From contig NZ_CP011308.1 in NCBI RefSeq assembly GCF_000987835.1, forward strand, positions 682,001 to 746,000: a DNA stretch of 64,000 nt, in the 5' to 3' direction. Each line of letters begins with the position of its first letter. Position 1 is the first letter of the stretch. The notes below the pieces were generated by a model. The model was not told the DNA's origin. It made no database searches and worked only from the letters and a program-made list of their open reading frames with translations. The DNA comes from Sulfurovum lithotrophicum. Lineage in GTDB: Bacteria; Campylobacterota; Campylobacteria; Campylobacterales; Sulfurovaceae. Of this stretch, positions 1 through 8,275 are shown in pieces. The position numbers and the translations under genes were made by a program.

Positions 1-2
1 TC

Positions 3-230
3 GCGGATGACAATAACCTTCAAGTCATAGGAGACGAAGCCTGCCCTGCCATGCTGAAAGATGTGAAAATGCCGCATGCCAGAGCTTCAACAAAAGCATG
101 GCTGGCAGGACTTGAAGCTGAGAATAAAGACATTTTTAAAATGTTCAAAGCTTCGTTTAAACATATCCATGATGATACTTTTCTTGACCCAGAGCGTTGG
201 GATAGGAATGATATAGATAAAGAGGACTAA
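3..230 (+). CDS. C-terminal fragment of an unidentified protein
   Basis: An open frame enters from the left edge and stops at TAA (228-230), giving about 75 residues. The tail is charged, with one tryptophan-rich stretch (KAWLAGLEAENKDIFKMF) and it ends in Asp/Glu. The W-L-x-x-L...IF-x-x-x-K-A pattern faintly recalls the C-terminal tail of ArdC-like zincin antirestriction proteins, but this is too weak to name a function. The start and any catalytic part lie outside the window. It belongs to the AT-rich accessory stretch that ends at rluD. Confidence 0.5.
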   Translation, partial: ADDNNLQVIGDEACPAMLKDVKMPHARASTKAWLAGLEAENKDIFKMFKASFKHIHDDTFLDPERWDRNDIDKED

Positions 231-297
231 GCTCTTTACCTATGTTGCTCTCCGGAAGTGGAGACTTTCAGTCCCACTAAAAGTCCAAATTATTATC

Positions 298-552
298 TTG
301 TTCTACACAACTTCCAAAAATGATAAAAATAAATCAGCAGCTAAAATAGTTGAGATAATTTCTAAAGATTTTGATAAAGATTTTATAAAAGATGAATTTA
401 AGAAATTGACGAGCATAGGAAACGATTATCGTATTCGTCATCATGAACAAAACAAACTTGAATTAACTAGTAATCATACTAATTATTTCTTTTTTAGAAT
501 GTTGACTTTGATTGATTTATGTTTGGTGTATCTAAATGAAGAAAATGAATGA
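298..552 (+). CDS. Doubtful small hypothetical ORF, possibly a gene remnant
   Basis: 84 codons from a TTG start, Lys- and Asn-rich and very AT-rich. The frame stays open upstream to about position 217 with no ATG and no convincing Shine-Dalgarno sequence. It may therefore be the 3' end of a decayed gene rather than a complete one. No domain is recognised. It sits between a gene tail and the winged-helix/nucleotidyltransferase module, consistent with remodelled accessory DNA. A weak inverted repeat (GACTTT at 263-268, AAAGTC at 280-285) lies just upstream. Confidence 0.3.
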   Translation: MFYTTSKNDKNKSAAKIVEIISKDFDKDFIKDEFKKLTSIGNDYRIRHHEQNKLELTSNHTNYFFFRMLTLIDLCLVYLNEENE

Positions 553-609
553 AAGAAGCTATTTAAAACAATATACTTCTATAAATAACTTGACAAAAGA
601 ATATTAAAA

Positions 610-624
610 ACCTATAATATAGGT
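610..624. promoter_or_regulatory. Inverted repeat, candidate operator 1 of the wHTH/NTase module
   Basis: ACCTAT-AAT-ATAGGT, a perfect 6-bp inverted repeat overlapping AT-rich promoter-like sequence upstream of the winged-helix gene at 671. Its centre is about 31 bp (three helical turns) from a second repeat with related half-sites at 641-656. This fits autoregulation by the small DNA-binding protein encoded next, but that is inference. Confidence 0.5.
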
Positions 625-640
625 AATAAAATATAGTTAG

Positions 641-656
641 TAGGTTATAACACCTA
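641..656. promoter_or_regulatory. Inverted repeat, candidate operator 2 of the wHTH/NTase module
   Basis: TAGGT-TATAAC-ACCTA, a 5-bp inverted repeat 14 bp before the ATG at 671. Its half-sites share ACCTA/TAGGT with operator 1. Its position immediately before the start suggests a repressor site. Confidence 0.5.
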
Positions 657-670
657 TAAAGTAGGATAAA

Positions 671-1000
671 ATGTTAGAAGAACTTTTTGGTTCTAAGAAT
701 CGTGAGCGTGTGTTACAATATATCTTAGCTAGAGGTGAGGGGTATGCTAAAGAGATAGCAGATTTTTATGAGAGCAGTATAGACCCAATACAAAAACAAC
801 TTGAACGACTAGAACTGGGTGGTGTTTTGGTAAGTAAGACAGTGGGTAGAACAAGGTTGTTTATGATGAACCCACGTTATGCTTTTAAAGATGAACTCAT
901 TTCTCTGCTTGAAAAAGCAAGAGCATACTATGAGCCGAAAGAGCAAGAGAGACTTCTTATCTCACGTAAACGACCCAGGCGTACAGGCAAGCCTTTATGA
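671..1000 (+). CDS. Small winged-helix (ArsR-like) DNA-binding protein, putative antitoxin
   Basis: 109 residues. The N-terminal 75 residues fit a winged helix: helices around ELFGSKNRERVLQYILA and YAKEIADFY, a recognition helix around DPIQKQLERLELGGVL, and a wing around VSKTVGRTRLFMMNP. The C-terminus is basic (RKRPRRTGK). Small proteins of this kind encoded directly upstream of nucleotidyltransferases are known as partners in toxin-antitoxin-like pairs. Here TGA overlaps the ATG of the nucleotidyltransferase gene (ATGA at 997-1000), indicating translational coupling. Two inverted repeats upstream suggest self-regulation. The regulator role is well supported by the fold; the antitoxin role is inferred. 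Confidence 0.65.
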   Translation: MLEELFGSKNRERVLQYILARGEGYAKEIADFYESSIDPIQKQLERLELGGVLVSKTVGRTRLFMMNPRYAFKDELISLLEKARAYYEPKEQERLLISRKRPRRTGKPL

Positions 1001-1542
1001 AGTCTGTAAAAGAGATGAACATGGAAGAATTGGCAGCATATGTATGTACAGCTTTGGAAAATGAAGGGATAGATACAGTACTTTCCGGCGGTTGCTGTGT
1101 TGAACTCTATAGTCATGGACGATATACTTCTGATGATATTGATCTTATCGATAGATATAACGGGGGACATAGAAAAATAAAAGAAATTATGGAAAAATTA
1201 GGATTTAGAGAATATAGTATGAAGCGTTATTTTGTTCATGATGATACATCTTTTTTCATAGAATTCCCCAGAGGTCCTTTAGGGGTAGAGGATGCACCTG
1301 TTGAAAAGATTGCTACACGAAAAAGTGAAACGGGTATATTAAAATTATTGACACCGACTGATTGTATTAAAGATAGATTGGCAGCTTACTATCATTGGGG
1401 TGATACACAATCTTTAGAACAAGCAGTATGGGTGGCACAGGCAAATGATTTTGATATGGAGTCTATTAGAGTGTGGTCTTTGAATGAAGGTATGCATGAG
1501 AAATACACTATATTTGAAAATAATGCAAAAGAAGAAAAATGA
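997..1542 (+). CDS. Nucleotidyltransferase-fold protein, putative toxin-antitoxin partner
   Basis: 181 residues. A polymerase-beta-type signature is visible near residues 30-52: LSGGCCVELYSHGRYTSDD followed by IDLID, that is, the GG motif, a spacer, then the D-x-D metal-binding pair. Further conserved-looking elements are FIEFP and a C-terminal LTPTDCIKDRLAAYYHW segment, which resembles AbiEii/DUF6036-type nucleotidyltransferases. These enzymes transfer nucleotides to proteins or tRNA, and several act as toxins or antitoxins; the substrate here is unknown. Four-nt overlaps join it to the wHTH gene upstream and to rluD downstream (1539-1542). The module therefore abuts a core gene without a gap. 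Confidence 0.6.
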   Translation: MKSVKEMNMEELAAYVCTALENEGIDTVLSGGCCVELYSHGRYTSDDIDLIDRYNGGHRKIKEIMEKLGFREYSMKRYFVHDDTSFFIEFPRGPLGVEDAPVEKIATRKSETGILKLLTPTDCIKDRLAAYYHWGDTQSLEQAVWVAQANDFDMESIRVWSLNEGMHEKYTIFENNAKEEK

Positions 1543-2492
1543 ATTTATTTAAAATAAAAACCTCAGGTCGTATAGACAAAATACTAGCTACAGAATTAGA
1601 CGTAAGCCGCAACCAGGTTGAAAAACTTGTGAAAGATGGTTTGGTTTCAGTGAATGGAAAAGTTGTCACTAAAACCAGTTTCAAGGTTGTAGAGGGTAAT
1701 GAAATTTCATATAAATTCAAAGAGGCTGAGAAACGTGAGCCTGTTGAGATAGACTTTGACGTCGAGATACTGTATGAAGATGAGTATCTCATGGTGGTGA
1801 ACAAGCCCAGTGGACTGGTGGTGCATCCTGCTCCTTCAGTGAAAGAGCCTACACTGGTGGACTGGCTGGTGAAAAAGGGGATCTCGCTCTCTACTATTTC
1901 GGGGGAAGAGCGCCACGGTATCGTGCACCGCATTGACAAAGAGACGACGGGTGCGCTGGTGATTGCCAAGGACAATAAAGTGCACGAGATGCTCAGCGAG
2001 CAGCTGCAGGACAAGAGTATGGGGCGGTATTATCTGGCGCTGATAGACCATTTTCTCAAAGAGGATGTGGTCGTCGACAAGCCCATAGGACGCAACCCGC
2101 ATAACAGACTGAAAATGGATGTTGTACCGCATGGAAAACCGGCGAAAACGGCTTTTAAAAAACTGTTGACATCCATGCATGATGTTGAGTTGATCGCCGC
2201 AAAACTTTTTACGGGAAGAACCCATCAGATACGTGTTCACCTCAATACGCTGGGACGGCACATACTGGGCGATGATTTATACGGTTTTAAGAGCAAAAGA
2301 GATAAAATTCCAAGAGTTTATCTGCATGCATATCTGTTGTATCTTATCCACCCGGTCACCGGTAAAAGAATGGAGTTCGTTGCTCCGCTTTTTGACGATA
2401 TGAAACTGTATTTATCCAAATATTTTGATCAAAGTGATATAGATGAAAAAATCGATCCTCTTACTCTGGGCTCTCGCTTTACTGACCTTTAG
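1539..2492 (+). CDS. rluD: RluD-family 23S rRNA pseudouridine synthase
   Basis: 317 residues. An S4 RNA-binding domain occupies about residues 8-75 (RIDKILATELDVSRNQVEKLVKDG), followed by a pseudouridine synthase domain. The catalytic-Asp motif reads HRIDKETTGALVIAK at about residues 129-143, and the later GRTHQIRVH motif is also present. RluD-type enzymes isomerise uridines in helix 69 of 23S rRNA; RluC-like or tRNA specificity cannot be excluded from sequence alone. The ATG overlaps the TGA of the nucleotidyltransferase gene. The last 50 nt overlap the following lipoprotein gene in another frame. Confidence 0.88.
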   Translation: MNLFKIKTSGRIDKILATELDVSRNQVEKLVKDGLVSVNGKVVTKTSFKVVEGNEISYKFKEAEKREPVEIDFDVEILYEDEYLMVVNKPSGLVVHPAPSVKEPTLVDWLVKKGISLSTISGEERHGIVHRIDKETTGALVIAKDNKVHEMLSEQLQDKSMGRYYLALIDHFLKEDVVVDKPIGRNPHNRLKMDVVPHGKPAKTAFKKLLTSMHDVELIAAKLFTGRTHQIRVHLNTLGRHILGDDLYGFKSKRDKIPRVYLHAYLLYLIHPVTGKRMEFVAPLFDDMKLYLSKYFDQSDIDEKIDPLTLGSRFTDL

Positions 2493-3120
2493 CGGCTGCG
2501 GTTCCGCCATCAAGGGATTGATGGTCTACGGCAAAGACCCCAGCCTGCCCTCGCTCGGAACCGTACGGACGCTTCCGATGATGAGTTCCGTCGGTTTCGA
2601 ATGGGATACGATCAAAAATGACAAGGTACACGGCATCAATGTTTACAGAAAATCTCCCGACACCAAAGACCCCGAAGGAAGGGAGTTCAGGCGAGTCGGC
2701 AGCATAGGCAATCGGTATGCTACGCATTTTGTCGATACGCATGTAAAACCGGACAGACGATATGTCTACAAGTTCACTACCTTCTCTTTTGGAAAAGAAT
2801 CCACACCGGGGACAAGGGTTGAAGTGCGGACGAAACCCACTTTTGCACCGGTCTCGTTCCTGAAAGCATATAAGGCAGGACCGACAGCGGTCAAACTGCT
2901 TTGGCGACCGCACCCCAGTGACAAGATCAGCAGTTATATCATTGAAAGATCGGTCAATGGCGGAGAGTGGCGGTTCATGGCGCAGGTTGAAGGCGTGCTG
3001 ATGGCGGAGTATATCGATACACTGGTACGCGGAGGCAACACTTATGCCTACCGCATCATCGCCAAAAGCTATGAGGGTATCAAGTCCAGTCCGAGCCAGG
3101 TCGCCCGTATAACACTCTAA
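2443..3120 (+). CDS. Fibronectin type III-domain lipoprotein
   Basis: 225 residues with a lipoprotein signal peptide (KKSILLLWALALLTFSGC, lipobox LTFSGC, Cys19). Two fibronectin-III-like repeats follow, roughly residues 45-125 and 130-223. Each has an early Trp/Phe strand, a tyrosine-corner-like RRYVYKF or NTYAYRI, and a closing strand. It should be anchored in the periplasm or outer membrane and probably mediates protein contacts; no catalytic motif is visible. The gene starts inside rluD (50-nt overlap), implying co-transcription. The start is supported by the intact signal peptide directly after the ATG. Confidence 0.75.
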   Translation: MKKSILLLWALALLTFSGCGSAIKGLMVYGKDPSLPSLGTVRTLPMMSSVGFEWDTIKNDKVHGINVYRKSPDTKDPEGREFRRVGSIGNRYATHFVDTHVKPDRRYVYKFTTFSFGKESTPGTRVEVRTKPTFAPVSFLKAYKAGPTAVKLLWRPHPSDKISSYIIERSVNGGEWRFMAQVEGVLMAEYIDTLVRGGNTYAYRIIAKSYEGIKSSPSQVARITL

Positions 3121-3136
3121 AACATCAGGAAAAGCC

Positions 3137-4324
3137 ATGCCACATTTAAAAGTAAAACCTTTCGACAGTGCAGCAATAGAAGAAAAACTGCCCGACAGTT
3201 CCATCATGACCTTTCGTGCCAAGGCCTTGAAAGGGGACGATGAGATCATCGGCGTGGAGCATGGGGGAGAAGAATTTCTGCTTCAGATAAAACCTGACAA
3301 TAAAGCTACTTTGGTCAAATACGACAAAGTGACACGTCCTTTGAAGGTTAACCTTCTCAAAGAGGCTTTGGACAAAGTTTCAAAGGAACTTGGGCTGGAA
3401 ATTCTCAGCTCGAATATCGCACTCTCAAACGGGAAACCGCCTCTGGCATCGGAGTACTTCAAAAAGATCGAGGATTTTGAAACGATCGCATATCCCAAAG
3501 AGAAGATCTCCGTTGAGGTGGGTTTCGGTTCGGGGCGGCATCTGCTCTATCAGGCACAGAAAAACCCCGATACGCTCTTCATAGGGCTTGAGATACATAC
3601 CCCTTCCGCGCAGCAGGTACTGCGACAGATAGAACTGCAGGGACTGGAGAATATCTGGGTGGTCAATTATGATGCCAGGCTCTTTCTGGAAATGCTGCCA
3701 TCCAACAAATGTGAGCAGATCTTCGTCCACTTTCCCGTACCATGGGACAAAAAACCGCACAGACGTGTGATCTCTCCGAGTTTCCTTGCCGAGTCGATGC
3801 GGGTACTGCGCAGAGGCGGCAGACTGGAACTAAGGACTGACAGTGACAAGTATTTCTGGTATGCGCTTGAAACCTTTTTTGCCGTACCGAAGACCGAGGT
3901 GGAGATACGCAAGAATGAAGCCCTTGAAGTCACCAGCAAATATGAGGCGAGATGGCGGAAACAGGAGAAGGACATCTACGATGTCTATGTAAAATGCAGT
4001 GAAGATTCCGACGAGAGGGACCTGCGCATAGACTTTAATTTTACTAGTGTAAAATATACACCAAATCTGGAAGAATTCCTGCAAAAAAAAGCTTTGGTCT
4101 TCGATGGGTATTTCGTGCATTTCGAACGCAGCTACAAGGTGGGGAATAACGCATTGCTTGTCAAATGTGCCTTCGGCAGTTTCGACAGGCCTGAACACAA
4201 ATACATACTGGTCGAAGAGAATGACAGCAGATATTTTGCCTCCCAACCGGTAAAGACCACGGTCAATTATGCCGCACATCAGAAGATCATAGAACTCTTG
4301 ACACAAAAGGAAAACAATGTCTAA
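3137..4324 (+). CDS. trmB: tRNA (guanine-N7-)-methyltransferase, extended form
   Basis: 395 residues, much longer than the usual 210-240. The SAM-dependent core lies at about residues 120-270, with the SAM loop VEVGFGSGRHLLYQ and the TrmB signature HFPVPWDKKPHRR. Extensions of about 115 residues at each end are, as far as I know, typical of Campylobacterota TrmB. The enzyme makes m7G46 in the tRNA variable loop. It overlaps ftsE by 8 nt. Confidence 0.88.
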   Translation: MPHLKVKPFDSAAIEEKLPDSSIMTFRAKALKGDDEIIGVEHGGEEFLLQIKPDNKATLVKYDKVTRPLKVNLLKEALDKVSKELGLEILSSNIALSNGKPPLASEYFKKIEDFETIAYPKEKISVEVGFGSGRHLLYQAQKNPDTLFIGLEIHTPSAQQVLRQIELQGLENIWVVNYDARLFLEMLPSNKCEQIFVHFPVPWDKKPHRRVISPSFLAESMRVLRRGGRLELRTDSDKYFWYALETFFAVPKTEVEIRKNEALEVTSKYEARWRKQEKDIYDVYVKCSEDSDERDLRIDFNFTSVKYTPNLEEFLQKKALVFDGYFVHFERSYKVGNNALLVKCAFGSFDRPEHKYILVEENDSRYFASQPVKTTVNYAAHQKIIELLTQKENNV

Positions 4325-4991
4325 TGTCATCAATGCTTCCCATCTTACACTGGCGTATGACGACGGCAAAAAAGAGATCATTAAAAATGCCGGTTTCAGC
4401 ATTAAAAAGGGAGAGTTCGTTTTCATTACCGGTCCGAGCGGTTCCGGGAAATCGACACTGCTCAAAGCACTTTACGGTGCGCTGAAGCCTACAGAGGGAA
4501 ATCTCATTGTCGGAGGGCTTGACCTGGCCAATATCAGTACAGGGAAACTTCAGGAACTGCGCACTCACCTGGGGATCATCTTTCAGGACTATAAACTGGT
4601 CAACGAGTGGACGGTGGCGAAGAACGTGGTACTGCCCCTGATGATTGCGGGTTACTCTGTAGATGTACAGAATACTCAGGCGCAAAGGCTGCTCAAACAC
4701 GTCAAACTCTCCGAACATGCCGACAAGTTCCCCTTGGAGCTGAGCGGTGGTGAGCAGCAGCGTGTGGGGGTGGCAAGGGCACTGGCGAAGAACCCGGTCG
4801 TGATACTTGCCGATGAGCCTACCGGCAACCTTGACGACTACTCTTCCAACGTGATCTGGGACCTTATGGAGAATGCCTGCCAGCAGCTTGAGACGACCGT
4901 GCTGGTTGTGACACACAAAATTCCGACGATCTTCTCTCTGCCGTACAGACATTTCATCATCGAAAGCAAGGGTGTTTATGAAGTTCATTAA
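4317..4991 (+). CDS. ftsE: Cell-division ABC transporter ATPase FtsE
   Basis: 224 residues, a complete ABC ATPase. It has Walker [10 protein letters not shown] (residues 39-47), a Q-loop IFQDYKL, the signature [15 protein letters not shown] (142-156), Walker [11 protein letters not shown] (161-170) and a switch His in VVTHK. FtsE powers FtsX, which transmits ATP-driven conformational change across the inner membrane to a periplasmic amidase activator at the septum. Its identity is strengthened by the adjacent ftsX and the coiled-coil LytM gene. The start overlaps trmB by 8 nt and the end overlaps ftsX by 14 nt. Confidence 0.92.
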   Translation: MSNVINASHLTLAYDDGKKEIIKNAGFSIKKGEFVFITGPSGSGKSTLLKALYGALKPTEGNLIVGGLDLANISTGKLQELRTHLGIIFQDYKLVNEWTVAKNVVLPLMIAGYSVDVQNTQAQRLLKHVKLSEHADKFPLELSGGEQQRVGVARALAKNPVVILADEPTGNLDDYSSNVIWDLMENACQQLETTVLVVTHKIPTIFSLPYRHFIIESKGVYEVH

Positions 4992-5793
4992 AAACCATCT
5001 CATGTTCATACTGCCGCTGATGGCGATTCTGCTCGGTATAGAGTTCTACCTTGTGTTTGACAGAACGACGGACTCCTATGAAAAAGGGCTCAAAGAAGGG
5101 TATACGATGTTCGTTGTCTCCAAAAAGCCTATGACTTTTAATGATTTCAAAGCGCTCAATGCGCATATCGCCAGTTCCGAGAAGATCAAGCGTGAAGCGG
5201 TGGTCAGTGACATTGTCAAGGGGATCAATAACAGTAACAAAAAAGAGATCCTCAAAGCCCTGCCGTATTTTTACAATATCGGGCTTGATTCCTACCTGCA
5301 CACATCCGAACTTGACAAGATCAAGAATGACCTTGAATCAAGCAACGATATTCAAAGGGTGGAGACATTCGGAAGCAGTTACAGTTCGGCATATCGTCTC
5401 TTCTCTTTCATCAAATTTACACTGAAGCTTTTTATCGGTTTCATGGGAGTGGTCAGTTTACTCCTGATCATCAAGCAGATGGAGATATGGAAATATGCAC
5501 ACAAACGCCGTATGCAGGTCATGGAGATCTTCGGTGCCCCGCTGATGCTGCGTTCGGGTGTGCTTTTTAAAGTAGCTATCGCCGATGCTATTGTGGCAAC
5601 ATTCATCACTGCAATGATCTTTTTGTATATCAAGTTTGAGTGGGCGGCAAAAAGCGGTATAGATATTATGATGAAGAACCAGGAAGATCTTTTCAGGTTG
5701 AGCGACCTTGCTGTCCTGCTGGGGTCTGCACTGATCATTGTACTGATATCAGTCTACTCTGTCGTATTCTCAAGTAGTGGAGTGGAGGAGTGA
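4978..5793 (+). CDS. ftsX: Cell-division protein FtsX
   Basis: 271 residues from ATG 4978. I prefer this to GTG 4972 because AAGGG lies 5-6 nt upstream. One transmembrane helix sits at the N-terminus (HLMFILPLMAILLGIEFYLVF). A periplasmic loop of about 120 residues follows, then three C-terminal helices, the FtsX/MacB permease topology. The large periplasmic loop is the expected docking site for the coiled-coil activator encoded next. TGA overlaps the GTG start of that gene (5790-5793). Confidence 0.87.
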   Translation: MKFIKNHLMFILPLMAILLGIEFYLVFDRTTDSYEKGLKEGYTMFVVSKKPMTFNDFKALNAHIASSEKIKREAVVSDIVKGINNSNKKEILKALPYFYNIGLDSYLHTSELDKIKNDLESSNDIQRVETFGSSYSSAYRLFSFIKFTLKLFIGFMGVVSLLLIIKQMEIWKYAHKRRMQVMEIFGAPLMLRSGVLFKVAIADAIVATFITAMIFLYIKFEWAAKSGIDIMMKNQEDLFRLSDLAVLLGSALIIVLISVYSVVFSSSGVEE

Positions 5794-7172
5794 GACTTCT
5801 ACTGCTCTCTTTTTTCGTTATCTCAGCACTGCTTTGGGGTGCTTCTACGACAACGAAGATTAAAAAATCCAAAAAAGACCTTACGACGATTGTCAAAAAT
5901 AAAAAAAAGACCAGCAGACGGCTTGGGAAAATTGCCCAGGATATCAAGGCGGCAGAAAAAGAGATCGCTGTACTGAGCAAAAAAATAGAGGAACTCGAAG
6001 TGGAGCAGAGTAAGAACGAGACACGCTATGAAGTACTCCAAAAAGAGCTTGTTTCATCGAAAAAAGCGCTTGAGAAGACCAGTAAAGAATTGGAAAAAAA
6101 ACACAAACAGTTCATTTCACTGCTTTCCGAACAGTTTTCCGTCATCTTTGCCATGAAGCAGGCCAAATATGAACCAACGCGTGATTCCATTATTTCGCAG
6201 GAGATATACAAAGCATACAAAAAGCTCAATGATCAGGAACTGGAAGTACTGAAAAAAGATATTTCGGTACTGCGCAAACGGAAAAAAGAAAAACTTGCTC
6301 TCCAAAAGAAGACACAGAGTGAGATAGCGCGCATCATCAAAAAACGCAAGTTGTATACGCAGAAAAAAAAGGCAAAAGAGAAGCTCTTGAAAAAGCTGGC
6401 AGCCGATGAAGAGAAATACAATGCCAGGCTCGCAAAGATTGAAGACAGGCAGAATAACCTGCGTGCGACGCTGGCCGAACTGAATATTTTGCATAAAAAA
6501 GAGGTGGAAGAGGCCCGCAGGCGTGCCGAAGCAAGAAAAGAGGCCATCCGTCTGGAAAAAGAGAGAAAAAGACGCATAAGAAAAGAGAAGGAGCTGGCAC
6601 GTGCCAAGGCCAGAAAAGCCAAAGCAGCGCTCAAAAGAGCTAAAACGGAAGAAGCGAAGAAGCAGGCACGCCTGGCTGCCAAAAATGCGGCAAAAGAGGT
6701 CAAAGAGGTTGAGCTGAAATCCAAAAAACAGAGTGAACGGGTACGTCAGGTAAACTCCTCCTACAAGCAGGAAAAAGTGGCGGCCTATCGTGGCGGGAAG
6801 ACAATCCCTCCCATTAGGGGTGCAAGGGTCATCAAGAAGTTCGGAACCTATGTCGATCCGGTTTACAAGATCAAGATCTTCAATGAAGGTATTACACTTC
6901 AGGCACCAGGTTCCTCAGCGAAGGTTCAGAATGTTCTTAACGGAAAAGTGGTGTTCGCCGGGAAGAGCAGTATGCTTGGGAAAGTGGTCGTTGTAGCACA
7001 CAGCGGCAAGATGCACACAGTCTATGCCGGGCTTTCGAAGATCGCACCCAACATCAAAGTGGGCCGTAAGATCAAAAAGGGATATGTGATCGGAAAAGTC
7101 AGTAAAAAACTGATGTTCCAGGCGACTAAGAATTCCAAACATATCAATCCTCTCAAGCTGATACGACTTTAA
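5790..7172 (+). CDS. EnvC-like coiled-coil LytM-domain amidase activator (catalytically degenerate)
   Basis: 460 residues from GTG. A signal peptide (RLLLLSFFVISALLWGA) is followed by long Lys/Glu-rich coiled coils at roughly residues 22-130 and 170-300. A LytM/M23 domain occupies about 340-460. The usual zinc ligands appear lost: the H-x-G-x-D region reads NEGITLQAP, the Y-x-H-L region reads VYAGLS, and the final H-x-E-like strand reads LMFQATKNSKHINPLK. EnvC of Escherichia coli likewise lacks catalytic residues and instead activates AmiA/AmiB under FtsEX control. Location directly after ftsX and the presence of two amidase genes at 12764 and 14064 support an activator role. Confidence 0.82.
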   Translation: MRLLLLSFFVISALLWGASTTTKIKKSKKDLTTIVKNKKKTSRRLGKIAQDIKAAEKEIAVLSKKIEELEVEQSKNETRYEVLQKELVSSKKALEKTSKELEKKHKQFISLLSEQFSVIFAMKQAKYEPTRDSIISQEIYKAYKKLNDQELEVLKKDISVLRKRKKEKLALQKKTQSEIARIIKKRKLYTQKKKAKEKLLKKLAADEEKYNARLAKIEDRQNNLRATLAELNILHKKEVEEARRRAEARKEAIRLEKERKRRIRKEKELARAKARKAKAALKRAKTEEAKKQARLAAKNAAKEVKEVELKSKKQSERVRQVNSSYKQEKVAAYRGGKTIPPIRGARVIKKFGTYVDPVYKIKIFNEGITLQAPGSSAKVQNVLNGKVVFAGKSSMLGKVVVVAHSGKMHTVYAGLSKIAPNIKVGRKIKKGYVIGKVSKKLMFQATKNSKHINPLKLIRL

Positions 7173-7183
7173 CCCCCTCCTAA

Positions 7184-7936
<753 letters not shown>

Positions 7937-8062
7937 CGCCAAATGGGAAAACCCCCATATTGACTATGCTGATGCTGTATCAACTTCAGTAGTTGACTTA
8001 TGCGACGTGTCACATTACACAGAAGACAGGAATTAAAACAAAATATTTTTTGAAGGATTAAA

Positions 8063-8269
8063 ATGAGAACAGAACAACTGACTGCGAAAGCACTGGAAAA
8101 AGTAAATTTCGACAAATATCTTTTGGCAAATGCCGTAGGTAAAAGAGCTGAGAAGATCGCCAACGGTGCCGAGGTGCTGTTGGATTACGATACAAGTGAT
8201 ATGAAATATACCGACATCGCACTCAGAGAGATTGCTGAAGGTAAGATCACTGTAAGTTTAGAAGGCTAA
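8063..8269 (+). CDS. rpoZ: DNA-directed RNA polymerase omega subunit
   Basis: 68 residues. It carries the omega pattern: an N-terminal R-x-E-x-L-T-x-K-A-L segment, FDKYLLANAVGKRAEKIANGA at about residues 15-35 and KYTDIALREIAEGKI near the end. A strong Shine-Dalgarno (GAAGGA) precedes the ATG. Omega helps assemble and stabilise the polymerase beta-prime subunit. It stands directly upstream of spoT, as in many bacteria. The preceding 126-bp gap holds only a weak hairpin (ATGGG...CCCAT near 7943-7961) after pyrH. Confidence 0.88.
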   Translation: MRTEQLTAKALEKVNFDKYLLANAVGKRAEKIANGAEVLLDYDTSDMKYTDIALREIAEGKITVSLEG

Positions 8270-8275
8270 AACACC

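Noticed and set aside
1-230. Assigning the edge fragment to ArdC antirestriction proteins
   Set aside because: Similarity is limited to a short tryptophan-containing tail pattern; insufficient without the catalytic part.
5790-7172. Active M23 endopeptidase
   Set aside because: All visible zinc-ligand positions appear substituted; a non-catalytic activator fits better.
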